Numbered from the stretch's first letter, positions 8,694 through 17,630 are shown. The stretch: 64,000 nucleotides of DNA from Stutzerimonas balearica DSM 6083 (GCF_000818015.1 NZ_CP007511.1:1412001-1476000); one strand, 5' to 3'. Notes: generated from the sequence alone by a model not told the origin. A program made the numbers and translations.

Positions 8694-11198
8694 TCAGGCG
8701 ATGCTGACCACTTCGATCTTCACCGCACACTTCTTGAAGTCGGTCTGCTTGGAGATCGGGTCGGTGGCGTCGAGGGTGACCTTGTTGACCAGCTTGTTGG
8801 CATCGAAGAACGGCACGAACACCAGCCCCTGTGGCGGCTTGTTGCGCCCGCGCGTCTCGATGCGGCCCTGCATCTCGCCGCGCCGGCTGATCACCTTCAC
8901 CACGCTGCCGCGGCGGGCGTTGAGCTTGCGTGCGTCCTCGGGATGCATGTACACCAGCGCATCCGGCACGGCCTGGTAGAGCTCGTCGACCCGCTGCGTC
9001 ATGCTGCCGGTGTGCCAGTGCTCGAGCACCCGGCCGGTACTGAGCCAGAAGGGGTAATCCTCGTCCGGCACCTCGGCGGGCACTTCGTAGGGCAGGGCGA
9101 AGATGATCGCCTTCTTGTCGGCGTTGCCATAGAACTGCACGCCACTGCCTTTTTCCACGTAGGGGTCCAGCCCCTCGCGGTAGCGCCAGCGCGTCTCCTG
9201 GCCGTCGACCACCGGCCAGCGCAGGCCGCGCTCCTGGTGATAGGTATCGAACGGGGCCAGGTCGTGGCCATGGCCGCGGCCGAACGAGGCGTATTCCTCG
9301 AACAGGCCCTTCTGGATATAGAAGCCGAAGTCCTCGGCCTCATGGTTGCCGAAGCCCTCGGCGATTTCCTCGTTGGGGAAGCGGTCGACCTGGCCGTTGG
9401 TGAACAGCACCTGGTAGAGCGTCTTGCCCTTGAGTTCCGGCGCCTTGGCCAGCAGGTCGGCCGGCCAGACCTCGTCGACGGTGAAGCGCTTGGAGAATTC
9501 CACCAGCTGCCAGAGGTCCGAGCGTGCTTCGCCGGGTGCCTCGACCAGTTGGTGCCAGAACTGCGTGCGGCGCTCGGCGTTGCCATAGGCGCCTTCCTTC
9601 TCCACCCACATGGCGCTTGGCAGGATGAGGTCGGCCGCCTGTGCCGAGACGGTCGGGTAGACGTCCGAGACGACGACAAAGGTTTCCGGGTTGCGCCAGC
9701 CGGGCAGGACCTCCTGCATGATGTTCGGCCCGGCCTGCATGTTGTTGGTCACCTGCGTCCAATAGACCTTGAGCACGCCATCCTTGAGCATGCGGCTCTG
9801 CTCGACGGCGTGGAAACCGGGCTTTTCCTGGATGGTGCCGGCCGGCAGTTTCCAGATTTTCTCGCTGGTGGCGCGGTGCTTGGGGTTGGTCACTGCCATG
9901 TCCGCCGGCAGGCGGTGGGAGAAGGTGCCGACCTCGCGCGCCGTGCCGCAGGCCGAGGGCTGGCCGGTAAGCGAGAACGGGCTGTTGCCCGGCTCACTGA
10001 TCTTTCCGGTCAGCAGGTGGATGTTGTAGATCATGTTGTTCGCCCAGACACCGCGCGTGTGCTGGTTGAAACCCATGGTCCAGAACGACATGACCTTGGT
10101 TTTCGGGTCGGCATAGAGCTTGGCCAGCGCTTCGAGCCGTTCTGCCGGCACGCCGCTTTCGCGCGCGGCATGTTCGAGCGTGTAGGGCTCGAGGAACTTG
10201 GCGTAGTCCTCGAAGCTCATGTCGGTCCAGGTATTGGCCACCCCGCGGTTCTCGGCCTTGAGCTCCAGCGGGTCGGTCGGTCGCAGGCCGTAGCCGATGT
10301 TGGTCGCGCCCTTGGCGAAGCGGGTGTGCTTGTCGACGAATTCCTTGTTCACCGCGCCGCTCTGGATGATGTGGTTGGCGATGTAGTTGAGGATCACCAG
10401 ATCGGTCTGCGGGTTGAACACCATGGGGATGTCGGCCAGCTCGAAACTGCGGTGCTCGAAGGTGGACATCACTGCGACCTTCACGTGCGGCGCGCTGAGG
10501 CGGCGGTCGGTGACCCGCGTCCACAGCACCGGGTGCATCTCGGCCATGTTCGAACCCCAGAGCACGAAGGCGTCGGCCGCTTCGATGTCGTCGTAGCAGC
10601 CCATCGGCTCGTCCATGCCGAAGGTGCGCATGAAGCCGAACGCTGCCGAGGCCATGCAATGGCGCGCATTGGGGTCGATGTTGTTGGAGCGGAACCCCGC
10701 TTTCATCAACTTGTTGGCGGCGTAGCCTTCCCAGATCGTCCATTGCCCAGAACCGAACATGCCGATGGCCTCGGGACCTCCGGCCTTGAGGGCCGCCTTG
10801 TACTTCTCGGCCATGATGTCGAAGGCCTGGTCCCAGGTGACCGGCTCGAACGCGCCCTGCTTGTCGTACTGGCCGTTCTTCATGCGCAGCAAGGGCTGGG
10901 TCAGGCGGTCGGCGCCGTACATGATCTTCGACAGGAAGTAGCCCTTGACGCAGTTGATGCCGCGGTTGACCTCCGCCTTGATGTCGCCGTGGGTGGCGAC
11001 CACGCGGTTCTCGCGGGTCGCCACCATGACGCTGCAGCCGGTACCGCAGAAGCGGCACGGTGCCTTGTTCCACTTGAGATTGGTGGCATCGGCCTCGGTG
11101 ATCAGGTTGCTGGCGGTGCTGGCGATCGGCAGGCCGGCCACCGTCGCAGCGATGGCGGCTGCGTTGGCCTTGGCGAATTCGCGGCGAGTCAGGCTCAT
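8694..11198 (-). CDS. napA: NapA, catalytic subunit of periplasmic nitrate reductase
   Basis: Mo-bis-MGD enzyme that reduces nitrate to nitrite in the periplasm. The 834-aa length is typical. A twin-arginine signal (TRREFAKAN, residues 4-12) sends the folded, cofactor-loaded protein through Tat. A [4Fe-4S] cluster motif follows (CRFCGTGC, then a distal Cys in NCVKGYF), then molybdopterin oxidoreductase domains and a C-terminal dinucleotide-binding domain. The start codon overlaps the napD stop by four bases (ATGA), and this fixes the start. In-frame sequence further upstream is napD shadow. Confidence 0.97.
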   Translation of the reverse strand: MSLTRREFAKANAAAIAATVAGLPIASTASNLITEADATNLKWNKAPCRFCGTGCSVMVATRENRVVATHGDIKAEVNRGINCVKGYFLSKIMYGADRLTQPLLRMKNGQYDKQGAFEPVTWDQAFDIMAEKYKAALKAGGPEAIGMFGSGQWTIWEGYAANKLMKAGFRSNNIDPNARHCMASAAFGFMRTFGMDEPMGCYDDIEAADAFVLWGSNMAEMHPVLWTRVTDRRLSAPHVKVAVMSTFEHRSFELADIPMVFNPQTDLVILNYIANHIIQSGAVNKEFVDKHTRFAKGATNIGYGLRPTDPLELKAENRGVANTWTDMSFEDYAKFLEPYTLEHAARESGVPAERLEALAKLYADPKTKVMSFWTMGFNQHTRGVWANNMIYNIHLLTGKISEPGNSPFSLTGQPSACGTAREVGTFSHRLPADMAVTNPKHRATSEKIWKLPAGTIQEKPGFHAVEQSRMLKDGVLKVYWTQVTNNMQAGPNIMQEVLPGWRNPETFVVVSDVYPTVSAQAADLILPSAMWVEKEGAYGNAERRTQFWHQLVEAPGEARSDLWQLVEFSKRFTVDEVWPADLLAKAPELKGKTLYQVLFTNGQVDRFPNEEIAEGFGNHEAEDFGFYIQKGLFEEYASFGRGHGHDLAPFDTYHQERGLRWPVVDGQETRWRYREGLDPYVEKGSGVQFYGNADKKAIIFALPYEVPAEVPDEDYPFWLSTGRVLEHWHTGSMTQRVDELYQAVPDALVYMHPEDARKLNARRGSVVKVISRRGEMQGRIETRGRNKPPQGLVFVPFFDANKLVNKVTLDATDPISKQTDFKKCAVKIEVVSIA

Positions 11199-11458
11199 GG
11201 GGCTTCTCCTTCGAGGCTGAGGAGTTCTTCGTGATAGATCAGCGCGGCATTGAGCACGCCGGGCAGCTGCTGGATGTGCTCCAGCGTGGCGAGAATGTCG
11301 CGTTCGTGGTCCGCTTCGAGGACCACCACCAGCTTGCCTGCGGGGCTGTGCTGGTGAAGCTCGACGCCGGGCAGCAGGCCCAGGTTCGCTTTCACCGCGT
11401 CCAGCCATTGTGGCCGGCAGTGCACCAGCAGGCTGGCGATGTGCAGGGCTGTCTCCAT
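11195..11458 (-). CDS. napD: NapD, NapA-specific Tat-signal chaperone
   Basis: Cytoplasmic chaperone that binds the NapA twin-arginine signal until the cofactor is inserted. The 87-aa product begins [16 protein letters not shown] and has the NapD ferredoxin-like pattern (IASLLVH, then [19 protein letters not shown]). A GGAAG ribosome site precedes the chosen ATG. It is translationally coupled to napA by an ATGA overlap. Order napE-napD-napA-napB-napC without napF corresponds to the Paracoccus-type cluster. Confidence 0.93.
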   Translation of the reverse strand: METALHIASLLVHCRPQWLDAVKANLGLLPGVELHQHSPAGKLVVVLEADHERDILATLEHIQQLPGVLNAALIYHEELLSLEGEAP

Positions 11459-11532
11459 GAAAGACTTCCAACCAGGTCGTGACGAGGTGCGCGGCGAGGG
11501 CACCGGTTCAGCTGGGCGTCGGCGCCCCGGGC

Positions 11533-11706
11533 TCAGCTCGCCGGGCCGGGCGGCCCGAAGAACATCTGCGTGATCCAGACGATGAAGCCGTAGCCGGCCA
11601 CGAGCAGTACGCTGAGCATGGGGAAGAGGAAAACGATCAGGAAAACGAAGAGGCGGGTTTCTTCGCGCTTGCTGGAGGACTGTTCAGGCGTGTGTGTTGT
11701 TGTCAT
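11533..11706 (-). CDS. napE: NapE, small membrane protein of the nap operon
   Basis: A 57-aa single-pass membrane protein read directly from the sequence on the minus strand. It opens MTTTHTPEQSSSKREETRLF, followed by a hydrophobic span (about 20-45) and ends GPPGPAS. The charged KREETRLF stretch before the membrane span, and the position as first gene before napD, are typical of NapE. Its function is not well defined; it is generally found only with nap genes. A 74-nt gap separates it from napD. No clear FNR/Dnr-type TTGAT-N4-ATCAA box was found in the 274 bp upstream. Confidence 0.88.
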   Translation of the reverse strand: MTTTHTPEQSSSKREETRLFVFLIVFLFPMLSVLLVAGYGFIVWITQMFFGPPGPAS

Positions 11707-11980
11707 TGCCAAACTCCGAACCGGCGATACAGAGGGAGTCTAGTAAGGGACTCGGTCGGCGCCATTCGGTTCGGTCGTTGACCGACAGGCGGGGCGTTGG
11801 AATGGGCCCGCTGGCACGGACGGCTTTGGCGTGCGTCGGTGCCGCGAGCCTGATGTCGAAAGACAGACCGCGCGCCGCCATGGGCCAGCGTCTGGCGTTG
11901 CAGGCCTCTGTGGTGGCGTATATGGCCTCTTTGTGTGCTAGGCTCCGCGGCTTTTTTCCACTCTCTCGGCGACGGGAAAC

Positions 11981-13165
11981 ATGACGACCGACACCCTTCA
12001 CACCCACTTGCGGCAGGGCACTGCGGCTTATCGCAGGGCCACGCTGGCGCTGTTCTGCGCCGGCTTCGCCACCTTTGCGATGCTCTATTGCGTGCAGCCG
12101 CTGTTGCCGTTGTTGGCAGCGCATTTCGCCGTGTCGGCGGCGACCAGCAGTCTGGCGCTGTCGCTGACCACCCTGTGCCTGGCGCTCTGTCTGCTGGTGT
12201 CCGGAGCGCTGGCCGAGAGCTGGGGACGCAAGCCGGTGATGGCCGCCGCGCTCGGCCTGGCCAGCCTGCTGGGCCTGGCCTGCGTGCTGGTGGAGTCGTG
12301 GAACCTGTTGCTGGTGCTGCGGGCCTTGCTGGGGCTGGCGCTGAGCGGTCTGCCGGCGCTGGCGATGGCCTATGTGGGCGAGGAATTCGACCCGCCTTCG
12401 TTGCCGGCGGCAATGGGACTCTATATCGGTGGAACGGCACTGGGTGGGCTGCTCGGTCGCCTGCTGTCGGGGCTGCTCAGTGACATCGGCGGCTGGGAAC
12501 TCGCCCTGGGCGGCATCGCCGGACTCGGCCTGCTCGCGCTGGGCCTGTTCGTCTGGCTGTTGCCGGCTTCGCGCCACTTCAAGGCGCAGCCGCTCTCGCT
12601 TCGGGTGCTGCTCGGCAACTTCCGTTTGCATCTGCGCAACCCCAGGCTGCGCGGGTTGTTTCTCCAGGCCTTCCTGCTGATGGGCGGTTTCGTCGCCCTG
12701 TTCAACTACATTGGCTTCCGCCTGGCAGGCGCGCCGTTCGGGCTGTCTTCGACGGTCATCGGGCTGCTGTTCGTCGTCTATCTGGCCGGCATCTTCAGCG
12801 CCGGCTGGGCCGGACGGCTGGTGCCTCGCTTCGGCGCGCGTAACGTGTTGCGCGGTGGCGTCGGGCTGATGTTGCTCGGTGTGGCGCTCTGTGCCAGTGC
12901 CTGGCTGGCGGCGATCGTGTTGGGCCTGGGCTTGTTCACGCTGGGGTTCTTTGCCGCGCACGCGGTGGCCAGCGGTCAGGTCGGCATCCATGCCGAGGGC
13001 GCCAAGGCGCAGGCTTCGGCGCTGTACCTGTGCGCTTACTACCTGGGCTCGAGCGTGGTGGGTTATGTCGCCGGTTATGTCTGGGAACACGCCGGCTGGC
13101 TGCCATTGATGGCGGTGCTGGCGGCTCTGTTCGTGATCGCCGCCTGGCGCGCCCGCAGCCTGTAG
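11981..13165 (+). CDS. MFS transporter, YnfM-like
   Basis: Inner-membrane major facilitator of 394 aa with about 12 hydrophobic segments. The conserved loop between segments 2 and 3 is present as GALAESWGRKP. The N-terminus (YRRATLALFCAGFATFAMLYCVQPLLPLLA) resembles the E. coli YnfM branch of putative drug/arabinose exporters. Substrate is unknown. The stop codon TAG lies inside the first bases (GTAGGG) of a downstream repeat element, and 66 bp of the 3' end is repeated at 13272-13336. The start ATG is the first after a GGGAAAC stretch. Transcribed divergently from napE. Confidence 0.85.
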   Translation: MTTDTLHTHLRQGTAAYRRATLALFCAGFATFAMLYCVQPLLPLLAAHFAVSAATSSLALSLTTLCLALCLLVSGALAESWGRKPVMAAALGLASLLGLACVLVESWNLLLVLRALLGLALSGLPALAMAYVGEEFDPPSLPAAMGLYIGGTALGGLLGRLLSGLLSDIGGWELALGGIAGLGLLALGLFVWLLPASRHFKAQPLSLRVLLGNFRLHLRNPRLRGLFLQAFLLMGGFVALFNYIGFRLAGAPFGLSSTVIGLLFVVYLAGIFSAGWAGRLVPRFGARNVLRGGVGLMLLGVALCASAWLAAIVLGLGLFTLGFFAAHAVASGQVGIHAEGAKAQASALYLCAYYLGSSVVGYVAGYVWEHAGWLPLMAVLAALFVIAAWRARSL

Positions 13166-13269
13166 GGTGGATAGCGGCGCAGCCTTATCCACGCGCCAGG
13201 TTCGGCTGACATCCGTTGCTTGGCATGTCGGAACGCGGCGGAAAACGCGTTGCGGTTTTCCACCCTACG
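13161..13269. repeat. Intergenic repeat element, copy 3
   Basis: A 107-109-bp element with 10-bp terminal inverted repeats (GTAGGGTGGA / TCCACCCTAC). The left arm folds GTGGATA with TTATCCAC and the right arm pairs CGGAAAACGC with GCGGTTTTCC. It supplies the stop codon of the MFS gene. Termini match the 7.4-kb element, while the middle differs. Confidence 0.85.
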
Positions 13270-13271
13270 CA

Positions 13272-13336
13272 CTGGGAACATGCCGGCTGGCTGCCCTGTC
13301 GGCGGTGCTGGCGGCTCTGTTCGTGATCGCTGCCTG
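13272..13336 (+). pseudogene. Duplicated 3' fragment of the MFS transporter gene
   Basis: 65 bp nearly identical to 13081-13146, the last part of the MFS coding region, with a few substitutions and a one-base loss. It is followed by a second repeat element. In the duplicate, 16 bp between two GCCTG repeats (GCCTGGCGCGCCCGCA) has been lost relative to the parent. It cannot be expressed as an intact protein. Confidence 0.85.
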
Positions 13337-13445
13337 TAGGGTGGATAACGGCGCAGCCTTATCCACCTGCCAGGTTCGGCTGACTTCCGTTGCTTGGCAT
13401 GTCGGAACGCGGCGGAAAAAACGCGCTGCGGTTTTCCAGCCTACG
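13336..13445. repeat. Intergenic repeat element, copy 4
   Basis: Second copy of the element at 13161-13269, with about 90% visible identity. The right end has drifted (TTTTCCAGCCTAC instead of TTTTCCACCCTAC). Together with the 65-bp gene fragment it forms a direct duplication of about 175-190 bp. The 310-bp gap 13166-13475 contains nothing else. Confidence 0.85.
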
Positions 13446-13475
13446 CAGCCTGGTTTTCGCCAGGGCGCTGGCTCA

Positions 13476-13970
13476 TCACTCGACGCGCTGCTGGCCGCTG
13501 TAGGCGAGCGGGGCACGGCAGCTGCGACACAGATAACGACGGCCCTTGCGCACCAGCGCGTGGCGCTGGGCGGTGAACGGAAACTCCTGCTCGGGGCAGC
13601 GGCAACGGTAGATGTAGCGCATGCTGGGGCGGCGCTGGATCTCGTAGCTGTGACAGCGATCGGCTGGCAGCTCGTAGACGCCGCGCATGATCAGCTGCCA
13701 CTCCTCGCCATGTGGCTGGATACGTGGGCCGAACATCTGGTGGGCGATGAGGTGGGCGACCTCGTGCGCCACGGTCTGGCGCAGGAAATGCTCGGTATTC
13801 TCGCGATACAGCTGGGCGTTGAAACGCAGCAGGTTCTGGTTCAGATGGGCGACGCCGGCCTTCTGGCCGCGCAGCTTGAAGCTCACCTGCGGCCGCTCGA
13901 AGCGGCGCGCGAAGAACTGTTCGGCAAGCTGGTAGCAGGCCTCGACACGCGCATGAAGTCGTTCGGGCAT
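13476..13970 (-). CDS. sprT: SprT-family zinc metalloprotease
   Basis: A 164-aa SprT-like protein. The zinc-binding HEVAH motif sits in VAHEVAHLIAHQMFG, with a third His downstream. A C-terminal zinc-ribbon has CRCP and CRSC pairs. Eukaryotic SPRTN relatives degrade DNA-protein crosslinks; the bacterial role is not established. The reading begins MPERLHARVEACYQLAEQFF, as in other pseudomonad SprT proteins. Single gene, convergent with the MFS gene across the repeat elements. Confidence 0.88.
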   Translation of the reverse strand: MPERLHARVEACYQLAEQFFARRFERPQVSFKLRGQKAGVAHLNQNLLRFNAQLYRENTEHFLRQTVAHEVAHLIAHQMFGPRIQPHGEEWQLIMRGVYELPADRCHSYEIQRRPSMRYIYRCRCPEQEFPFTAQRHALVRKGRRYLCRSCRAPLAYSGQQRVE

Positions 13971-14043
13971 AGGGCACTCCTGGGGAGTGCCGCATTATGC
14001 CAAAGCGCTCGCCGTCGGACAGCGCCAGCGGACCGGCGTCACG

Positions 14044-14745
14044 TCACTCGTTCGGCCGTTCGTTGAAGCGGCGCTCGTTGTCCACGCCGCCCGGCGCTTC
14101 CTGCGGGCGGTTTTCCTCGAAGCCGTAGCTCTGGTTCTGCACACCGGAGCGCTCGTAGGTCGGGTCCAGCGCCAGCGACCAGAACAGGATCATCGGCACC
14201 TTGAGGTTGACCAGCACGAGCAGCCCGACGGCCCAGGTACTGACGCCGTAGAGAAAGGTATTGCGATCATCGATGCGCATGAACTTCGGCAGGCCGACGA
14301 ACAGCAGATAGGTCGAATACAGCCCTGCGGCGACGAGCACGAGAACGGCCGTCCAGCGCGTCGGGTAAAGCGCGCCCAGGCCGGCGATGAAGAACGGTGT
14401 GATCAGATAAGCGATGAAGCCGACGCACTGGTTGAATGTCGGTCGTGCCTCGAAGCTGCGTGACATCCAGCGCAGAAAGAAGCCCATGATGAAGGTGCCG
14501 AGGATGATCGTCAGGTAGATCAGCCCGCTCAGCTGCAGGGCGCTGCGGGTGTCCAGCCAGATCCGCTCGTTCTCGACCAGGCTCCAGCCGACATAGCGCG
14601 TGCCGATGAACATGCAGACTGCAGGCAATAACGCCCAGAGCAGCAGATGGATCAGGTAGTTCGAGCTGTGCTTTTCCTCGTCGCGGCGGATGTCGGCCCA
14701 AGCCTGGTCAGGCCGGGTCATCAAGGTAAGAAAGTGAGGACTCAT
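14044..14745 (-). CDS. Yip1-family inner-membrane protein (paralogue 1)
   Basis: A 233-aa protein with a short cytoplasmic head (MSPHFLTLMTRPDQAWADIR), about five hydrophobic segments and a charged 35-residue C-terminal tail rich in N, E and R. It belongs to the bacterial Yip1/YIF1 domain group; no function is established. It shares TYLLFVGLPKFM, the head motif P(D/G)Q(A/E)W and the QC...TP...GL..LYP pattern with the next gene (14904-15503), so the two are tandem paralogues. The polar tail is unique to this copy. Confidence 0.75.
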   Translation of the reverse strand: MSPHFLTLMTRPDQAWADIRRDEEKHSSNYLIHLLLWALLPAVCMFIGTRYVGWSLVENERIWLDTRSALQLSGLIYLTIILGTFIMGFFLRWMSRSFEARPTFNQCVGFIAYLITPFFIAGLGALYPTRWTAVLVLVAAGLYSTYLLFVGLPKFMRIDDRNTFLYGVSTWAVGLLVLVNLKVPMILFWSLALDPTYERSGVQNQSYGFEENRPQEAPGGVDNERRFNERPNE

Positions 14746-14903
14746 GAGCGATCTCCATCTGCCTGGAAAGGCCCGGCCGAGCGCTGCGCGTCGGCTGGCG
14801 TTCCTGTTTAGAACGGCAGATGCGCCAAGGGTTTCCGCCGCAAAGGGGCGGCCCCTGGCGCAGAGATCGGTGAAGCGGGCCGCAGGTCCCGGCCCGCTGA
14901 TGT

Positions 14904-15503
14904 TTAGCGCACGTAGACCGGGCCCATGCCCATGCCCCAGACGATCACCGAGGTGGCGATGATGGCGACCAGCACCACCAGGCCAACCGCCAGCACCGAG
15001 CTGGAGAACATGAAGCCCTCATCGCTGGGAATGTTCATGAATTTCGGCAGCCCGACGTAGAGCAGGTAGGCCGTGTAGCAGACCGCCGCGGTACCGACTG
15101 TCAGTGCGACCCAGATGTGCGGATACAGCCCGGCAAGCCCGCCGACGAACAGCGGCGTGGCGGTATAGGCGGCGAACACGATGCACTGGGCCAGGGTCGG
15201 GTTGGCGTCGTAGGTCCGCGCCATCCAGTGGATGAAAGCGCCCATCACCGCGACGCCGGCAAGCATGGCCAGGTAGGACATCACCGCCAGTTGCATACAG
15301 CTGGCCTGCGTGAGCTTGACGGGCTCGCCGCCGCCGATGCTCCAGCCGACCTGCGTCGCGCCGATGAAGCCAGATACCGCCGGGATGGCGGCGAGCAGCA
15401 GCACGTGAGTCAGGTACATGTGGCTGATGGTTTCTTCCTCTCCGCGAATCGACTGCCACTCCTGACCGGGGTGGGCGAAAAGGCCCCATACGTGATTGAT
15501 CAT
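14904..15503 (-). CDS. Yip1-family inner-membrane protein (paralogue 2)
   Basis: A 199-aa membrane protein of the same family as its downstream neighbour, with the head MINHVWGLFAHPGQEWQSIR, about five hydrophobic segments and the shared AYLLYVGLPKFMNI motif. It ends right after the last membrane segment, without the polar tail of paralogue 1. The ATG is preceded by a GAGGAGACG ribosome site. The 158 bp between the two genes has no clear terminator, so they may be co-transcribed. Function unknown. Confidence 0.75.
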   Translation of the reverse strand: MINHVWGLFAHPGQEWQSIRGEEETISHMYLTHVLLLAAIPAVSGFIGATQVGWSIGGGEPVKLTQASCMQLAVMSYLAMLAGVAVMGAFIHWMARTYDANPTLAQCIVFAAYTATPLFVGGLAGLYPHIWVALTVGTAAVCYTAYLLYVGLPKFMNIPSDEGFMFSSSVLAVGLVVLVAIIATSVIVWGMGMGPVYVR

Positions 15504-15644
15504 GCCGGCGTCTCCTCAATGGTGGTGAGGCCGCTCGCCTGGTTTGCCTTGTGCCGTGGCTTTTGGCTGCGACCTTATGCCGCAGTATAGGAGTGCGGCC
15601 CGCGCTTGCAGACCAGCGGATTAGAGCGAATGGGAGCTATGCGC

Positions 15645-16241
15645 TCAGCGGTAATAGCGCTCCAGAATTTCCAGCGCCAGGTTGATCGACTGCAGCCGCT
15701 CCGTACTGCCGCCTCGGTCCGGGTGATGCAGGCTGACCAGTTGCCTGTAGCGCTGCTTGATCATCAGTGCGGTCACCGGCTCGGCGACGCGGTCGAGCTC
15801 GAACAGCTCCAGCGCCGCCTGCTTTTCGTCACTGCCCTGCATGCGCGTCCAGAAGCTGGCCAGTAATCGCTCGACATCGTCCTCGTCGGTGTCGCGCAGG
15901 TTGCGCAGGTCCAGGTAGTAGTCGCGCAACGGATCGCGTTCGGCGAGCGCCGCTTCGCCGCTGCTATAGGGCAGCAGGCGGATCGCCATGGGATTGATCG
16001 ACAGATGGGCGATGTCGGCTTCGCCCAGGCGGTCACGCAGCAGATAGAGCGCGTTGAATACCAGGAAATGTGTCCTGAAGAGCACCAGCTTGTCGGCCAG
16101 CGGCAGGTTCGGCACGTGCGTGCTGTGCCGCTGCTTGAGCCGCTGGATCAGCTCGTATTCGCTCAAGCCGTGCGGCTGCTCGCGCAGGAGCACGAGCAGC
16201 TGCTCGGGCAGGTCGAGGGAAGGGCAGAGGTCATCGTTCAT
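15645..16241 (-). CDS. DnaJ-related protein with C-terminal J-domain
   Basis: A 198-aa protein of the DNA-J-related family. The N-terminal part (about 1-115, LPEQLLVLLREQPHGLSEYELIQRL) is the family-specific domain. The C-terminal 55 residues are a J-domain-like segment with the HPD signature in SLHHPDRGGS, the motif that stimulates DnaK ATPase. No Gly/Phe region or zinc fingers are present, so it is not DnaJ itself. Likely a specialised DnaK co-chaperone; its client is unknown. Divergent from ttcA. Confidence 0.85.
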   Translation of the reverse strand: MNDDLCPSLDLPEQLLVLLREQPHGLSEYELIQRLKQRHSTHVPNLPLADKLVLFRTHFLVFNALYLLRDRLGEADIAHLSINPMAIRLLPYSSGEAALAERDPLRDYYLDLRNLRDTDEDDVERLLASFWTRMQGSDEKQAALELFELDRVAEPVTALMIKQRYRQLVSLHHPDRGGSTERLQSINLALEILERYYR

Positions 16242-16370
16242 GCGAGGACCCTAGCACGCGGGCCACCCCAGCGTGTGGCGCGGCGTCACAGCCGAGGGTG
16301 ACGGTCGGGCTGGGGCGATGCGTGCTTTGCGCGTAAAATGCGCGGCTTTGCATTCCTCCGGACATCCACC

Positions 16371-17195
16371 ATGGGCACCCTTTCGGTCAACCAGAACAAG
16401 CTGCAGAAGCGCATTCGCCGCCTGGCCGGCGAAGCCATCACCGATTTCAACATGATCGAGGACGGCGACAAGGTCATGGTCTGCCTGTCCGGCGGCAAGG
16501 ACAGCTACACCATGCTCGACGTGCTGCTCTATCTGCAGAAGGTCGCGCCGATCCGCTTCGAGGTGGTGGCGGTAAACATGGACCAGAAGCAGCCGGGCTT
16601 TCCCGAGCATGTCCTGCCCGAGTACCTGAAGGCGCTGGGGGTCGAGTACCACATCATCGAGAAGGACACCTACTCGGTGGTCAAGGAGAAGATCCCGGAA
16701 GGCAAGACCACCTGCTCGCTGTGCTCGCGCCTGCGCCGTGGCACGCTGTACACCTTCGCCGACGAGATCGGCGCGACCAAGATGGCGCTCGGGCACCACC
16801 GCGACGACATCCTCGAGACCTTTTTCCTCAACATGTTCTACGGCGGCACGCTCAAGGCCATGCCACCCAAGCTGCTTTCCGACGATGGCCGCAACGTGGT
16901 GATCCGTCCGCTCGCCTACTGCAACGAGGCGGACATCGAAGCCTATTCGAAGATGAAGGAGTTCCCGATCATCCCGTGCAACCTCTGCGGCTCGCAGGAG
17001 AACCTGCAGCGTCAGGTGGTCAAGGAAATGTTGCAGGAGTGGGAGCGCAAGTCGCCGGGGCGCACCGAGATCATGTTCCGGGCGTTGCAGAACGTGGTGC
17101 CGTCGCAGTTGGCCGATCGCAACCTGTTCGACTTCAAGAGCCTGCGCATTGACGACAACGCCACGCCGCGCTTCGTCGAGGTGATGAGCCTGTAG
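16371..17195 (+). CDS. ttcA: tRNA 2-thiocytidine(32) synthetase TtcA
   Basis: Iron-sulfur enzyme that thiolates C32 in certain tRNAs. The 274-aa product carries the PP-loop ATP site SGGKDS (about 44-49) and two CXXC pairs, CSLC and CNLC, that hold the [4Fe-4S] cluster. The start [10 protein letters not shown] is the usual one for pseudomonads; an in-frame ATG 33 nt upstream is weaker. Monocistronic, followed by a palindromic repeat at 17215-17283. Confidence 0.95.
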   Translation: MGTLSVNQNKLQKRIRRLAGEAITDFNMIEDGDKVMVCLSGGKDSYTMLDVLLYLQKVAPIRFEVVAVNMDQKQPGFPEHVLPEYLKALGVEYHIIEKDTYSVVKEKIPEGKTTCSLCSRLRRGTLYTFADEIGATKMALGHHRDDILETFFLNMFYGGTLKAMPPKLLSDDGRNVVIRPLAYCNEADIEAYSKMKEFPIIPCNLCGSQENLQRQVVKEMLQEWERKSPGRTEIMFRALQNVVPSQLADRNLFDFKSLRIDDNATPRFVEVMSL

Positions 17196-17214
17196 GCCGG
17201 GCGCCGGAAGCGGG

Positions 17215-17283
17215 CGTAGGGCGGGCCTCAGCCCGCCATGCGCGTCCACGAGCTGGCGCGGTGGGCTGAAGCCCACCCTACGT
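17215..17283. repeat. Palindromic intergenic repeat (second family)
   Basis: About 69 bp beginning GTAGGGCGGGCCTCAGCCCGCC and ending GGTGGGCTGAAGCCCACCCTAC (each arm 22 bp with a self-complementary core GGGC-TCA/GAA-GCCC). The outer GTAGGG/CCCTAC ends are shared with the elements at 7.4 and 13.2 kb but the arms differ. It sits 20 bp after the ttcA stop and may act as a terminator or mRNA-stabilising structure. Confidence 0.75.
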
Positions 17284-17372
17284 ATGAAGCCCCCCTAGCA
17301 AGCTTCTTCGCCAGGCGGGTTGAAAGCCGCACGCCCGGCGGGGTATGGTTCGGCCATCGTCTGGAGATCAGC

Positions 17373-17501
17373 ATGTCCCTGAAACCCGTAGCCGTTCACG
17401 TTGTCGATGCCGGTGCCATGTGCGCTGCGCTCGTTCGTGGGCAGATTGCGGCTGCGGTCTATTACTTCTTTGGGTATTGGTTTAGCCATAGGCGCGCCTG
17501 A
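17373..17501 (+). CDS. Aromatic-rich leader peptide 1 (probable attenuator leader)
   Basis: A 42-residue reading frame beginning ATGTCCCTG, with a GGAG ribosome site 7 nt upstream. Near its end it holds AVYYFFGYWFSH, in which seven of eight consecutive residues are Tyr, Phe or Trp except one Gly. The stop at 17501 lies 52 nt before a 14-bp perfect terminator stem. Leader peptides with clustered codons for the end product, followed by a terminator, are the classical layout of transcription attenuation in amino-acid operons. The gene downstream is a DAHP synthase, first enzyme of aromatic amino-acid synthesis. Regulation by charged Tyr, Phe or Trp tRNA is inferred; alternative pairing was not computed. 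Confidence 0.75.
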   Translation: MSLKPVAVHVVDAGAMCAALVRGQIAAAVYYFFGYWFSHRRA

Positions 17502-17553
17502 TACCCCACAGGCGGCCTAGCAAGCAGGGTCGCCACCAGAGACGTTTTCCAAG

Positions 17554-17594
17554 AAACCCCCGGTCGGCAACCCGACCGGGGGTTTTGTTTTTTT
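17554..17594 (+). terminator. Strong intrinsic terminator (probable attenuator)
   Basis: A perfect 14-bp stem (17554-17567 with 17572-17585, loop CAAC) is followed by TG and a run of T. It lies between leader peptide 1 and the DAHP synthase gene, so readthrough must be regulated if the promoter is upstream of leader 1. GGGTATTGGTTT in the aromatic codon run could pair in part with AAACCCCC of the left arm, a possible antiterminator; this is inference. Confidence 0.92.
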
Positions 17595-17630
17595 CCGGCC
17601 ATCACGGCCAACGCAACGAGGAAATGAGCC

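Noticed and set aside
9994..11073. Frame of 359 codons within napA in another reading
   Set aside because: Arg/His/Gly-rich; napA is unambiguous with Tat signal and [4Fe-4S] motif.
11707..11980. FNR/Dnr-type site in front of the nap operon
   Set aside because: No TTGAT-N4-ATCAA-like palindrome with acceptable match was found in the 274-bp gap.
11684..13192. Frame of 502 codons antisense to the MFS gene
   Set aside because: Gln/Arg-rich low-complexity translation. The plus-strand protein has 12 hydrophobic segments and an MFS loop motif.
13161..13445. Insertion sequence or integron-like element
   Set aside because: Elements are only about 110 bp and no transposase or recombinase gene is present.
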